A DNA stretch of 64,000 bases from Poa pratensis (taxonomy: Eukaryota > Streptophyta > Magnoliopsida > Poales > Poaceae), in assembly GCA_947311845.1 (NCBI GenBank), contig CAMZMU010000063.1, positions 120,174,135 to 120,238,134 on the forward strand, read 5' to 3'. A program made the translations under genes and the position numbers. Shown piece by piece: positions 20,207 to 31,335 of this stretch (position 1 is the first letter of the stretch; each line of letters opens with the position of its first letter). The notes under the pieces are model-generated. The model was given only the letters and a program-made list of their open reading frames with translations, was not told where the DNA came from and did not search any database.

Positions 20207-22340
20207 GCCCACATGTCAGTTTTTTATTAATTTCCAAAACCATTTCGAAAAAGAAAAAAATGACAGGCCGGCCCCACCGCTGACGTCATTCTGACGTCAG
20301 CAATGGCAGCACGGCTCTGGTGAACTCAAGCTTGTCGATTTGAGCGCGGGAGAGCGCGAGGATTCGCGCGAGCTAACGCATTCGACGCGCGCGGACGCAC
20401 GGCGCCGAAAGGTGGCGGCGCCGCCAGCTAAAGGTCGTCGACGGCGCCGGAAATTTGGTTCAAATCCAGCGGCCAGACCTGTGGGAAAACGCGAGATTCG
20501 CTCGATTCAAGCCACCGTAACTCATGCGAACCTATGGCGAGGAAGAGCGGAAGACGGCGGAGCTGCTGGATATCTCGGTTCGCTCTAGAGAGGCCGGAGA
20601 CGGCGGCGACGCGGCGGAGCCCGTGCGGCTAGGGTTCCGCCCAGAGGAAGAAGAGGAACACGGGGAAGGAGAAGTGCTGGATCGTTTTGCATCAAAGCCC
20701 CTGAGCTTTCACGAAATTACGAATAGATCCTTCGTGCGTAGAAGACGTGGGCTGCGGAGCAATTTCCTGAAAGCTCAGGTTATTTTTTGTAAGACTACCA
20801 CGGGGACCGTCGGAAACCGTTGGATCAACCGTATCGGACGGTCTAGATGCGTCCGGTTACTGTAGCGGAGCACAGTAACGCGGGTACTGTTCCTCGTAAC
20901 AGTAAAGCAATGTGAGGAGCTGAATTGAATCTTCTCAATCTTAATATATTTAGGTAATGTTGTCAATGATGCATCCCACAAATATGCAAAATGTTATTTT
21001 TGAAATACTTTATATTATGATCTACACAAAAGAACAAATATGTGGATATAAGTATACACCCTTTCAAATCTTCAAAATATATAACATGTTGTCATTTTTG
21101 TGTAACCCGTAATATATAGAATTTTGCATGCATATAGGATGCATCATTCTGCACCCAACTTTTTTCCATATATTTGTAGAACTTGTAAATAGGGGATCAC
21201 ACAAAGTCAAATAAAAACAGCTTATAATGGTGGAGCGAGGATCACAAGGGACACGCGTAGTCGCAGAGAAGAACCCCTTTGAATATTCGATGCGATTCCT
21301 GCTCCCTCTCCGTGATCCGCGCGAGTCCCTTTGAAGCAATTTCCAGCCTTTCTCCCGCTGAAAACAAGCATTCCAGCCTTTCTCGTGGACGGTGAGACTC
21401 ATGGCTTTTTTTATGGAGAAATTACATGGGTTTCTTGTGATGATGGCATGTCATTTTCTTTAAGTGAAAGCGTATGTCTTTTGTCAGTCACGACGTATGC
21501 ATAACAACGCTAACTAACCTGTCTTTGATGGGTGTGACTTGGTTTTTTTCTTGTGTGATGTGATGATTGTGTTTCAAGATAAGATTCTTTGCATTTCTTC
21601 AAATTAGACACCACAAGTACGAGTAATCCAAAATGCACCCGCACAGAAGAAAATTTGTACTTGAGCATTGAAGACAGGTGTGAAAGTGTAAGTATAAGAG
21701 TAATACATATCCGGTAACCAAATTTGGGTTTTTGATTTTGTCCTAATGACAATTTACAAGACTTTCAGCCACTTATGTGGAAACTTTCAACCACTTATGA
21801 ACTTCCAGAATCAAGAGTCCATCAGTAACGTCGGTTTATTTACAAAGACTTAGCCGTTTTCGACCGAACACGGTGTGCACAAAGCTTGTGCCTTCTCTTA
21901 GTTCTCTAGGAAGGCACATTTTTGGCTTTGTTGAAGAACACACGTTTTGGCTTCATCAAAGAAGACACATGGACTTACTTTGTGACACATTTTTTCCTTG
22001 GTCTACTTAAATAGTTCATATATATTTACTTATAGTTTGTAAAGGTGATTGTACATATTCCTCATGGTCATTTGTTAACAATTTGAAGTACCATAGGAAA
22101 ACAAAAACATCTCCAAAGCCCATCCTGAGCACTACTTTTCGTATTTCTCACATGCGCCTGGACCTGAACGGAAAACAACCAGCCTGCGTCGCGCTCGCGC
22201 CTGAACTCAAGTGGCCTACAGATCTTTCCTTCCAGAGCAGCCGCAGCCGAATGTTCCATTCCGTTTCCTTCCCTCTTCTTCTCGCGCAGAGGACAGGAGA
22301 GCTCGAGCTCTAGCTCGCGCCGCCATCCACCCTCGTGGCC
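20207..22340. other. Intergenic DNA with hairpins; P450 upstream region
   Basis: 20207-20900 is GC-rich with short plus-strand frames and no recognisable protein. It contains an inverted repeat, CCTGAGCTTTCACGAAATT at 20700-20718 against 20761-20779, with one mismatch. 20965-20976 and 21138-21149 (AATGATGCATCC and complement) bound an AT-rich foldback remnant. 21150-22080 shows nothing. The last 250 bp before 22341 are C/T-rich and are the likely promoter and leader of the P450 gene. Confidence 0.4.
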
Positions 22341-25300
22341 ATGGCCTCTTCATGCGGCGCCGCCGTGCCTTACACGCTCCTGGGCGCGCTCCTCAGCGGC
22401 GGCGGGTCCTGGCCGGCGTGCGGCGGCCGCGCCTTCCTCCGCGACTACGCCCAGCGGGGTACCAACGCTCTGCTGTGGGTGGGTCTCCTCGCCGTCACGT
22501 GGGTTCTGCTCCGCCGCGTCGCCACGATCCTCCGCCTCTGGGCCCTCGGCTCCCGCATCCCGGCCCACCCGCGCTCCTCGCCGACCTCGGCCTCGCCGCC
22601 GTCTGCCGCGCGGGCGGCGACATCACCGGTAGGTTCACCGCCTCTCTCCTTACCCCGTTTGTGTAGCTATGGTTTGGTTCGGTTGGTTGGGATTGGTGGT
22701 GGGTCTGGTGGGTGGGGAATGGACGACCGGATTTCTCGGCGCCTCCATGTGCTAGAATGAATCTTTGGCATGGCCCTGTTGAGGTGCTGCTCGAGTGTCT
22801 ACATAGGCGTGGGGACTGGTTGTGATTGCCGCAGCTTGATTCTGAATCTAGTAACCCCTTCTTGAGACGCGATAGATTCAGTTACTAATGTATACAAGCT
22901 AGCAGCAAATCAAGTACGGACCACTTGGAATTTTGTCTGGTTTTCTTCCGTTCGTATGGTACGAGATAGCATGCTATAGTCTAGCGCTGATCTGGGCGCG
23001 GTTTGGTCGACATTTCAATTTGATGGATTTGAAGGCGTTGGTTGATCACATTAAATGGCAACTTTAAGGCCAAATTTGTAGATTTGGGTCCGTAAGCTGG
23101 TGATAACGGTTGTTCGACAGCTCTAACTACCGGTAACTTGATTTACAGTAGTTATTTTGCTTTTAGGCTAGTCATGACCGAGTGACGACGGGAGGTAATA
23201 TGGTGCTTTGCCAGCACCCAGTACAGCCAGGCCACCAAATGATTACCACAGTTGACTTTAACCTGACATAAAGTTGCAAGATTTGCTAATGATGCGGTGA
23301 TCTGATAGATACTTCTATGGTGCTCATTTTTTAACACAAGTATTATGATTCCGAATATCCGATAGTATTCCCTGTTAGGGTCCACGAATAAAATCTCTCA
23401 CATGATTTAAGGTTCAATCTGCCTGGATAAACAGTTCTGCCAGAAGAGCAAATCAAGTAACTTTACGTAGAATTATCTTGTGTTGGCAAATCTTCTAACA
23501 TGATTATTTTTTATATTCAACCAATGTCCAGTTAAATACTTCATCCTGTATTCTAGTTTTCCTGGAAATGGGCACTTCTTGCGGTAGAACTTTTTAGAAC
23601 AAAAACGAGTCTTATGCAGTTGTAATATTAGACATTGATGGGAAGCAATTACCGGTCATTATTATTTTCGCTTATGAATAGTTGTTTCCCCTTCTTGGCT
23701 ATATTTATGCATGTCATTTCTTGTCCTTTCCTTTCCTTATTATTTTTTCTTGTCCTTTCCTTGTTGGTTAGCATGGTCGTAGGCTGGCCCAGCTCAAATC
23801 TACAGGGACCATATTATTCAAGGATGAAACACATGGTCCATCAAATACTTGATTAGAAACCTTTATGCAATATCATTCTAGAAAAATCTGATGTTCATTT
23901 TTAGCAGACTCATTACTGTAAAATTGTAAATTACTACTATGTGCATTGTTTTCGTATAACTTTGGATTCTGATCATTTTTATCCAAAGGAGATTCCCCGG
24001 CCTCTGCATCAATCGATGCCCACAGCTAAGTTTCTGATCATACGTTCCTTTGAACTGCTTTATTTGCAGGCTATCTATCAAATTTACATGGCAGTTTTGG
24101 ACCAGTTGTCCGACTGTGGGTTGGACCATCTCAGCTACTTGTCTCAGTTAAAGATTCCAGCCTAATCAAACAGGTTTTAGCAAAAGCTAAAGATAAGTTG
24201 CCACTGACTGAACGGACATATAATTTAGCTTGTGGAAGACTTGGCCTATCCATTTCCTCATTTGAGAAGGTACGTGTATGGGTGTGATGAAAAACCATAT
24301 GGATCTGCAGTGTTACACTTGTTTTTGTCTTGTCATGTGTGTTATTTGTGCTAGGTTTTACTGGTAGATGGTACATATCATTGTTGCTTTGATTTTGTTA
24401 GTTCTCTAAATGCTTTTGTCCTGTTATTTCAGGTCAAAAGTAGTAGGGAATCACTTGAAGTATTCTTGAATGAGAAACTTAACGTCGGTGCCAGTGGAAG
24501 TTCTTTCAAGATCATTGAAACTGTCCTCAATAGACTCGACTCTACTATGGACAAGGACTCTCTGGATTGTAGATATTTTTCCCAACACATGACATTTAAT
24601 ATAATTGGTGCAGCTCTTTTTGGTGAGGTCTTCTTTGATTGGTCTGATGCTGCTTCATATGAGGAGCTTCTAATGATTGTTGCAAAGGATGGCTGCTTCT
24701 GGGCTTCTTATGCAGTTCCCCCATTTTGGAAATCTGGTTATAGGAAGTACCGGAAGCAATGTTCTAATCTGCAGATCTTAACAGAAGGCATTATCAGAAA
24801 ATCCGTAGATCGAAATAGTTTAGTCAGCCATAACAACCTGAGATCCTGTAACAAAAGTGAAGGGGTGGTAAAAGATCCAGTTAGATGTACTTCTCTGCTA
24901 GATGGGATGATATCAGGTTGCTGTCTCCATGGGCCTGTTGAAGGACCTCTCAGCTCACAAGAGGAAATATGTGGGAATATCGTGGGCTTGATGTTGCATG
25001 GAATTTCCGCATCTGCTAACCTGGTCAGCAGCATTCTGGCGAGACTTGTCTTGTATCCAAATCTGAAAGACCAGGTATACATTGTTTGTTTTATTTCTCT
25101 CAGTTACAAATTATCCTTTGTTGCTCTTTGTATGATGTTAAAATTGATGGTTTCTAAATCCTTCTTGTTCATATGATGATATGGATATATATTTCGTAAC
25201 ATGTCTCACAAGTCACACGAGTCAGTGACATTTGTTGCATAGCCTCCAATAGTTTTCATTCATTTGCTTCTGCAGTTTTCTATACATTTGTTTGACTTAC

Positions 25301-25650
25301 ACATGCTTCTTTTTGGTACAGCTATATGCAGATATTGTTGCAGTTTGCAATCAATCATCTGAGCTGGAGGTAGATGATGTGCTTAGGATGCAATTCTTAC
25401 TTGCCACTGTATGTGAATCTGCTCGCCTTTTGCCTGCAGGACCTCTTCTCCAGAGATGTTCTTTGCAACACGGTATGCGTGCCTTTTTTAGGAAAAAGAG
25501 AAAAGCATGCAAGTAGCGTACTAGGATTTATATTTTCAGTATTACTAATCTGGACGGCTTGTTACCTGTATTATTACGGGATTTTATCATTAATTTTCTT
25601 GCACATTTGTTAATTGTTATGTTACTATGAGAACATCTCCAAATCTCATA

Positions 25651-25719
25651 CTCCCTTCGGCCCATTATATAAGATGTATGTTGGTTGTAATAACAACTTA
25701 AATTATGAGACGGAGGGAG
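25651..25719. mobile_element. Stowaway-type MITE in P450 intron 4
   Basis: 69 bp, CTCCCTTCGG at the left, CGGAGGGAG at the right, flanked by TA on both sides (25649-25650 and 25720-25721). Typical Tc1/mariner Stowaway ends and target. Confidence 0.75.
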
Positions 25720-26650
25720 TATGATCTTGTAAAGTGAAGAACTCTTTTGTTTGTCCTAGTCTTGTCAGATTGAAAATATTCTTTGATCTCGAGATTCATG
25801 TATGCATCTATCTGCAAGAGATCTCAAGTGTATTACTGTACTGTTTTTTTTTTCAAGAACATGCAAAGAATTGCATGTCATGACATTAAGATAGTATTAC
25901 TGTACTGTGATGGTATTTATTTCTATTCCGTGTTTTGTTGTGTTATTGACCCCCTTTTTATTTCAATTGTAGATTTGACGCTCAAATCTAGCATCATTAT
26001 ACCAGCTGGAGCCACACTGGCTGTTCCTCTTCATCTCGTGCAAATGGATGTTTCTATATGGGGTCATGATGCTTGCCAGTTTAATCCTAGTCGTATGCTC
26101 CAAAAGGGCATTGATCTTGGAGGTATGTCCCTTCCCCTCATTTTATTTTCACTTCCATGTCGTGTCCAAGGCCACACCTCCTTATATTGTGGGGCATTTA
26201 AGCAAAAGTCATTAGTACTTGATCACCAATACTGAGAATTTACATATAAAGTAGCATTCACATTGATCTTCTGGAGACTGCATGTTCACGTACATATGTA
26301 TCCGTCACAAATTCGTTAGATCCCTAAGAATTACTTCTTTCAGTATTTGTTTCATTCTGTACAAAAGTTTGAGACTTTCCTAATTCCTTTCTCACTCTGT
26401 TTTCTTTCTTTTACTGTAGAAATATTAGCAGCACACGAAGGGTCAAATGGAGTCAATCTTTTCACTGAGTGCGATAAGCCGATAAGACTGATTCGTTTCT
26501 GCCATTTGGTTCTGGGAGTCGGGCATGTGTTGGGCAGTGGTATCTCTATATTGATTGCTTCTCTTCTCCTGACCTACAAGGTTTGTTGTGATAACTGTTA
26601 TGCTTACTCTTGTTATATGTGGTACAAGCGCCTATTTCCTTCTTGGTATC

Positions 26651-27545
26651 TGGAACAACCTAAATTACGCTAGACCTAATATAAAGTAAATACTCTGAAT
26701 TCTCATTGCTTTATTGATCGTGGGAGAAGCCCAATATATAGAAGGAATAGCTTGGCTGACTCAAAGGCAATACGATCTGGACTCTGAAACTGAATCTAAA
26801 CAGGACTCTGAACCTAATACGAATCTGAACCTAAATCCTAACAACTTTGGGCTGCACCAGGAGGTGGTGCGGTCAGGGCTGGTTCCGTCGATCCGCTCGG
26901 CTGGCTTCATCGTTGTGAACAATTCTTCCGGGGTCAACGCACACAAGAGGCTGACAAGGTGTGGACAGCAGCATACCACCTCGTGGACACAGATCAGATC
27001 CTGCGCTCATGAGGGTGGGGGTGGACGCGAGGGCGGTGGAGGCATGTGCCGGCGTGGAGGAGGCAGCGAGGAGCTGTTGGCTGCCGGCTGAAATGCCGTG
27101 GGCGGGCTGACCAGGGTAGCAGCTGGTGGGGCGCTGGCGCGCTGCTCCAGGGCTTCGAGGCGCTGGACGATTTTCTCCATGAAGGCCTGGTCGGCAGTCC
27201 GCTGCGCCACCACTTCCTTCAGCTGGGTCGCCAGATCCTTCAGCAGGAGGCTGATGTTCTCGTCCTTGAGATCATCCCCCATCGTAGATGGCTCTGATAC
27301 CAGATGGAACAAACTAAATTACGCTAGACCTAATATAAAGTAAATACTCTGAATTCTCATTGCTTTATTGATCGTGGGAGAAGCCCAATAATAGAAGGAA
27401 TAGCTTGGCTGACAAGTCGACTCAAAGGCAATACGATCTGGACTCTAAACTGAATCTAAACAGGACTCTGAACCTAATACGAATCTGAACTAAATCCTAA
27501 CAACTTTGGGCTGCACCAGGAGGTGGTGAGGTCAGGGCTGATTCC
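26651..27545 (-). mobile_element. Small TRIM-like LTR retrotransposon in P450 intron 6
   Basis: Direct repeats of about 240 bp (26651-26886 and 27305-27545) read as LTRs on the minus strand, ending GTTCCA. A tRNA-iMet type primer-binding site TGGTATCAGAGCC lies at 27302-27290, two bases inside the right (5') LTR. Total about 0.9 kb, with a 91-codon ORF as the only coding part. The outer limits are uncertain by a few bases: the 5' LTR could start TGTGGGG at 27550, but the other copy lacks TG there, and I found no clear target duplication. The right LTR has an extra ACAAGTCG-like insertion near 27413. A terminal-repeat miniature element, moved by a helper. Confidence 0.7.
27007..27282 (-). CDS. 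Short gag-like N-terminal ORF of the TRIM-like element
   Basis: 91 residues from ATG 27282, eight bases after the primer-binding site. The start MGDDLKDENISLLLKDLATQ and the next 30 residues are charged and amphipathic (coiled coil, QRLEALEQ). The rest is Pro/Ala-rich and ends PPPPSRPPPPS. It looks like the N-terminal piece of a retrotransposon gag. It lies antisense in the P450 intron. No enzyme domains. Confidence 0.5.
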   Translation of the reverse strand: MGDDLKDENISLLLKDLATQLKEVVAQRTADQAFMEKIVQRLEALEQRASAPPAATLVSPPTAFQPAANSSSLPPPRRHMPPPPSRPPPPS

Positions 27546-27898
27546 CCACATAACAATATCTGTCCATATGAGCTCTGTATTTACATTACATGCAAAATAA
27601 TTGCATATCTTCTTATTCATATAAGCTTCATGAAGTCTAGTAAGAAAGTGTTCAAAATAGTTAGCATTTTAGAGATTTTAGAATCTGATTAACTAACTAG
27701 ATGGGGTATTACGCTCTTGAGCTATAGGTATTATCTCTTGCAAGTCTGTGTTCTAAATTTCTAATATTAATTTGGAACTCTAACTTGCAGGTGCAGCCTC
27801 AAGCAGCTTTATCCAAAGAAATGGACTCAGCAGTTAACAGCAGCAACTTTCGCCATCTTCCAAACCCCAAAATCATCCTCACAAAAAGGAAGATCTGA

Positions 27899-28449
27899 AG
27901 CAAGAGTTCAACGAACAAACTTTGATGGCGCCTTACCTTATATATTTACATTTTTTTTTACTGGTGTTACATCAGTATATATATGATCTCTGATTTGCTC
28001 TCCAACCGTCGTTCCGACCGAGCTGAGGTTTGGAAAAGTAATACTTTGCGACGTGGAGCGTTTTTTTCTCCAGATTTTTTACAGCCCCGATGAGCTTTGT
28101 TACCCCTAGTTGTTATTAGCGTTTTGAGGCACTCTGGGCTGTGAAATCACAGGAGGTGTTTGCCGACGTGCATGTAAAACCAGTAGTCTTCTTTTCTCAA
28201 GGTTTTCTCCTCCCCCCGAGGACTGTAACATCCGTACAATGTACCATGACATATTGTATGATGTATTATCGTACAAAAATTGTACATTATATATGTGGTC
28301 AGGATGTTGCTTCAGCAGCAAATGCCGCGTTTACATGTTTGTGTTTTAATGCGACATCAGGTTGATCGGTATGTAGGGATGGGGATTGAAACTTGTAAGT
28401 TCATTTTTGGGTGACAGTTCATAATCACTTGTCTCTGCTAATGCTGGTT
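27899..28449. other. P450 3' flank
   Basis: 3' UTR and downstream DNA. T-rich stretches at 27951-27960 and 28071-28080 could hold polyadenylation signals, but no clear AATAAA was seen. No other gene. Confidence 0.35.
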
Positions 28450-28515
28450 CCTCTGTCCCTAAACATAAGACGTCCTATTTGAACTGGTAAAACGTTTTAT
28501 ATTTAGGGATGGAGG
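28450..28515. mobile_element. Stowaway-like MITE remnant
   Basis: CCTCTGTCCCTAAA at the left and TTTAGGGATGGAGG at the right form imperfect terminal repeats of a 66 bp element, like the common CTCCCTCCGTCCC family. The TA flanks are not clean. Confidence 0.5.
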
Positions 28516-28616
28516 AGTACAATCCAGACCGTACGTGAGTAGTGATGACCACAGCGGAAAGTCATTTTTACTCCCGAGCTCCAGTGATCTCGCATTTTTT
28601 AAAAATTCAAAATATG

Positions 28617-29666
28617 TGTTGAGTATATAAGCAATTGTTCGATTAAATTAATCCAAGAATAAAGCACGAACATGACGTGAGCAGTGCTAATGACATACTG
28701 AAAGTTGATGATATAAGCATGTACTAGAGATATAGTAGAAACATCTACGCAAATCACTAATACTACAGACATGAAAATAAATAGGAGAGGGATAAACATG
28801 TTATACCCTCCAGTAGGCCAGTTGGCCGTAGCAGCAGCGGAGGCAGCGGCGTTGGCAGCCTCTTGAGAGGCGGCGGCGGCAGCAGCAGCATCGGCGTCGT
28901 CGGTGGTCATGATGTTGATGAAGGAGACACAGACGTAGTTGAAGCAGATGAACAGAGGCGAGCAGTCGCGTATGAGACGCTCCCCAAAAACTTAATCGCT
29001 CCTCTCCCGTACAGGATATGGAGAGGCGGGGTTTCGGATGCCTGCTCTCCCGTCGGCCGTGTACGCGGTGGACAGGATGGGATCACCGGAAGCAGCAACA
29101 GCGAGAGGAACGACTATGGCGGCGCGTGGAGCAGATGTGATCTGTTATGTGTCTGCTGGAGAGGAGCGACCTCTCTCATATAGGCACACACGCAGGTAGA
29201 AGGCCAACGGAAACGCACGCAATTAAGGGGATAATTAAGAGACTGGAAACAGCCGTACTTAATAGCACTTAAGACAAAACGTTTCAGCTCACATTCATTC
29301 TCCATTGACGCCATTAAGGCAAAACGTTTCCGTTGCCGCCCACATTTTTCCTGCGTGATAAAAAGATAAAATCGGCTCGGCGAGATTCCCGCAACCCGCA
29401 ACCCGCGGCGCGCGCGCGTCGTGACGAGGCGAGGCGGGCGGCGGAGGAGGAGGAGCGCGCGTGTGGAGCACCTCCTTTCTCTTCACAACCAACATCTTAT
29501 ACATGTGGGAGAAGAGCTCACCTTATAAGTTGGTGTACATCTCTCCCAACTAGCCATGTGGGACTAAACTCCCACCACTTGCCATGGCAGCATGGGTCTT
29601 TAGGGATTTTTCTAGAATTGTTAGATGGGCCCGAAGCCCACCCTAGTATTAAGCAATATTTCATCA
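28617..29666 (-). repeat. 3' LTR of copia A
   Basis: 1050 bp, starting TGATGAAATATTGC on the minus strand and ending ATACTCAACA. It contains the same ATG-plus-alanine-rich frame as the 5' LTR (28910 leftwards, MTTDDADAAAA start), differing by an in-frame 3 bp indel. A TATATGAGAG box lies near 29179. Confidence 0.85.
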
Positions 29667-29683
29667 ATCCCCCACCAGATCCC
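29667..29683 (-). other. Polypurine tract of copia A
   Basis: On the minus strand GGGATCTGGTGGGGGAT directly precedes the 3' LTR start. Confidence 0.75.
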
Positions 29684-29832
29684 AAAGACCCATGATGTTC
29701 TCTGTTCCAAACATTGTTTTTGATATACCAGTATTTTCAGTGGAGACCGTTAAGGTTGAACATTCACCTAGAACAAATAGCTACACTCTTTCACAACTGA
29801 CAATGGACTATGCCTTGAATTGTCAATTTGAC

Positions 29833-31330
29833 TTAAAGTAGTTTCACCAAATTTGAATGGTCAATTTGGACTATGACAATGAACATCCACCTAGAACAAA
29901 TAGCTACACTACGCAAGTATGAGAGTGTTGTTCTTCTCTTCTCCCATTGTTCATAGGGAGTGATCTCACTGTCTTTTGTCGGAACTTTATTCAGAACATG
30001 ACATGAAGTAAATATAGCCTCCCCCACCATGCCTTGGATAAAACCAATGTATCTAAGATGGTGTTAACCAAATCTATTAGAGTACGGTTTTTCCGTTCAG
30101 CAACCCCATTTGACTGGGGAGAATAGGGAGGCGTCCTCTCATGAATAATACCGTGTTCCGCATAGAAAGAATCAAACTCATTGGAGAAGTACTCTCCACC
30201 ACGATCTGACCGGAGTCGTTTAATTTTCTTTTCAAGTTGATTCTCAACTTCTGCCTTATAGATTTTAAAGTAGTGTATAGCCTCATTTTTAGTGCTTAAC
30301 AAATATACATAGCAATATCTAGTGGAATCATCTATAAGCGTCATGCAGTATCTTTTTCCTCCTTTAGTCAACACACCATTCATCTCACAAAGATCAGAAT
30401 GTATGAGTTTTAACAGTGCCAGGTGTCTCTCCTCCGCAGCTTTATGGGGCTTGCGAGGTTGCTTTGCTTGCACACACGAATGGCACTTAGAAACTTTGGA
30501 TAAAGTGAAACTCAGGATTAAATTCAATTTTGCTAGCCGCGTCATACAACTGAAACCAATGTGACAAAGACGTGAATGCCAATCTTCTGTTTCATTAACA
30601 TTTGAATGAATATTGTTCACGACTTTATTGCAAAAATCAGCGAGGGAAAAGCGAAACAAGCCTCCGCATTCATAACCTTTCCCAACAAATAGTCCATATT
30701 TCGTAACAACTATTTTATTAGACTCAAATACCAACTTAAACCCTTCTCTACAATGAAGGGAGCCACTAACGAGATTCTTCTTGATGGCGGGGACATGCTG
30801 CACGTTCTAGAGCTGCACGATCCTTTCCGAAGTAAACTTCAGATCGACCGTGCCAACACCAGAACAGAAGCACTTGCGCCATTCCCCATCAGTACGAATC
30901 CGTTCCCTGTGACCTGATAAGAAGAAAACAATGAGATGTCAGAACATACATGAATATTTGCATCTGTGTCAATCCACCAATCGTTAGACTGACAAACTGA
31001 AAATATAGTAAACAAATTACCGTACCCAGATGCTCCATTCTCATTGTTGCTCACAATCATGTTGACAGACTTGGAGTCTTGTCCTGGTTTCTTGAACTTC
31101 TTTGGGCACTTGGGAGCCCAATGTTCCTCTTAACCACATGTGAAGCAGGCTCCTTTTTCTTATCCTTGTTGAAGGGCTTCTTACCCATCTTCCTAAAGTC
31201 GGTATTCTATTGGACACCAGGTCTCCCCTTGGGCTTGTGGAAGTTGGAATTCTTCTGTACAAAATTGGTGACAGAAGTTCCCTCGGTCCCTTTTCCGTGC
31301 GAGTCCTTTGCTCTCGAATTCTGCTCGACA
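29833..31330 (-). pseudogene. Copia A nucleocapsid-protease-integrase remnant
   Basis: Minus strand, right to left. A CCHC zinc knuckle CFTCG-stop-EEHWAPKC (near 31145-31105) is interrupted by TAA. The protease core is WWIDTDANIHVC near 30985, where the usual DTGA is DTDA, so the active site is doubtful. A stop near 30810 precedes the pre-integrase/integrase block (30803-29991). That block has the HHCC region (HSRLCHIGF to CHSCVQAKQPRKPH), catalytic Asp in LIHSDLCEMNG, Asp in RLRSDRGGEYF and Glu in PQSNGVAERKN. A further piece (AIFTSCHVLNKVPTKDSEIT) ends at a deletion junction near 29890, next to a 24 bp duplicated motif (29765 and 29887). Normally this polyprotein integrates cDNA; here it is broken and lacks reverse transcriptase. 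Confidence 0.8.
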
Positions 31331-31335
31331 CTCAG

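Larger units (their letters stand above)
22341..27898 (+). pseudogene. Cytochrome P450 gene with broken exon 1 and heme loop
   Basis: Seven exons: 22341-22628, 24070-24269, 24433-25074, 25322-25472, 25973-26122, 26420-26580, 27791-27898, all GT/AG. The N-terminus has a membrane anchor (about residues 41-62, LLWVGLLAVTWVLL) and a SRIP hinge, where one base is missing near 22563: the frame that continues as GPPALLADLG is shifted by one. Exon 1 is 288 nt, but exon 2 needs 289. Exons 2-5 are open and carry P450 marks: YLSNLHGSFGPVVRLWVGPS, an I-helix region GLMLHGISASANL, the K-helix ExxR (ESARLLPAGPLLQR), and FNPSRML. In exon 6 the heme motif FLPFGSGSRACVGQ is present in the DNA but one frame off. 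The main frame reads through it without a stop and rejoins at ISILIASLL. The substrate is unknown and the family is not named. A MITE sits in intron 4 and a small LTR element in intron 6. Likely a pseudogene unless these are sequence errors. Confidence 0.8.

Noticed and set aside
28599..28910. Separate alanine-rich host gene on the minus strand
   Set aside because: It is the copy of the copia A first exon in the 3' LTR, not an independent gene.
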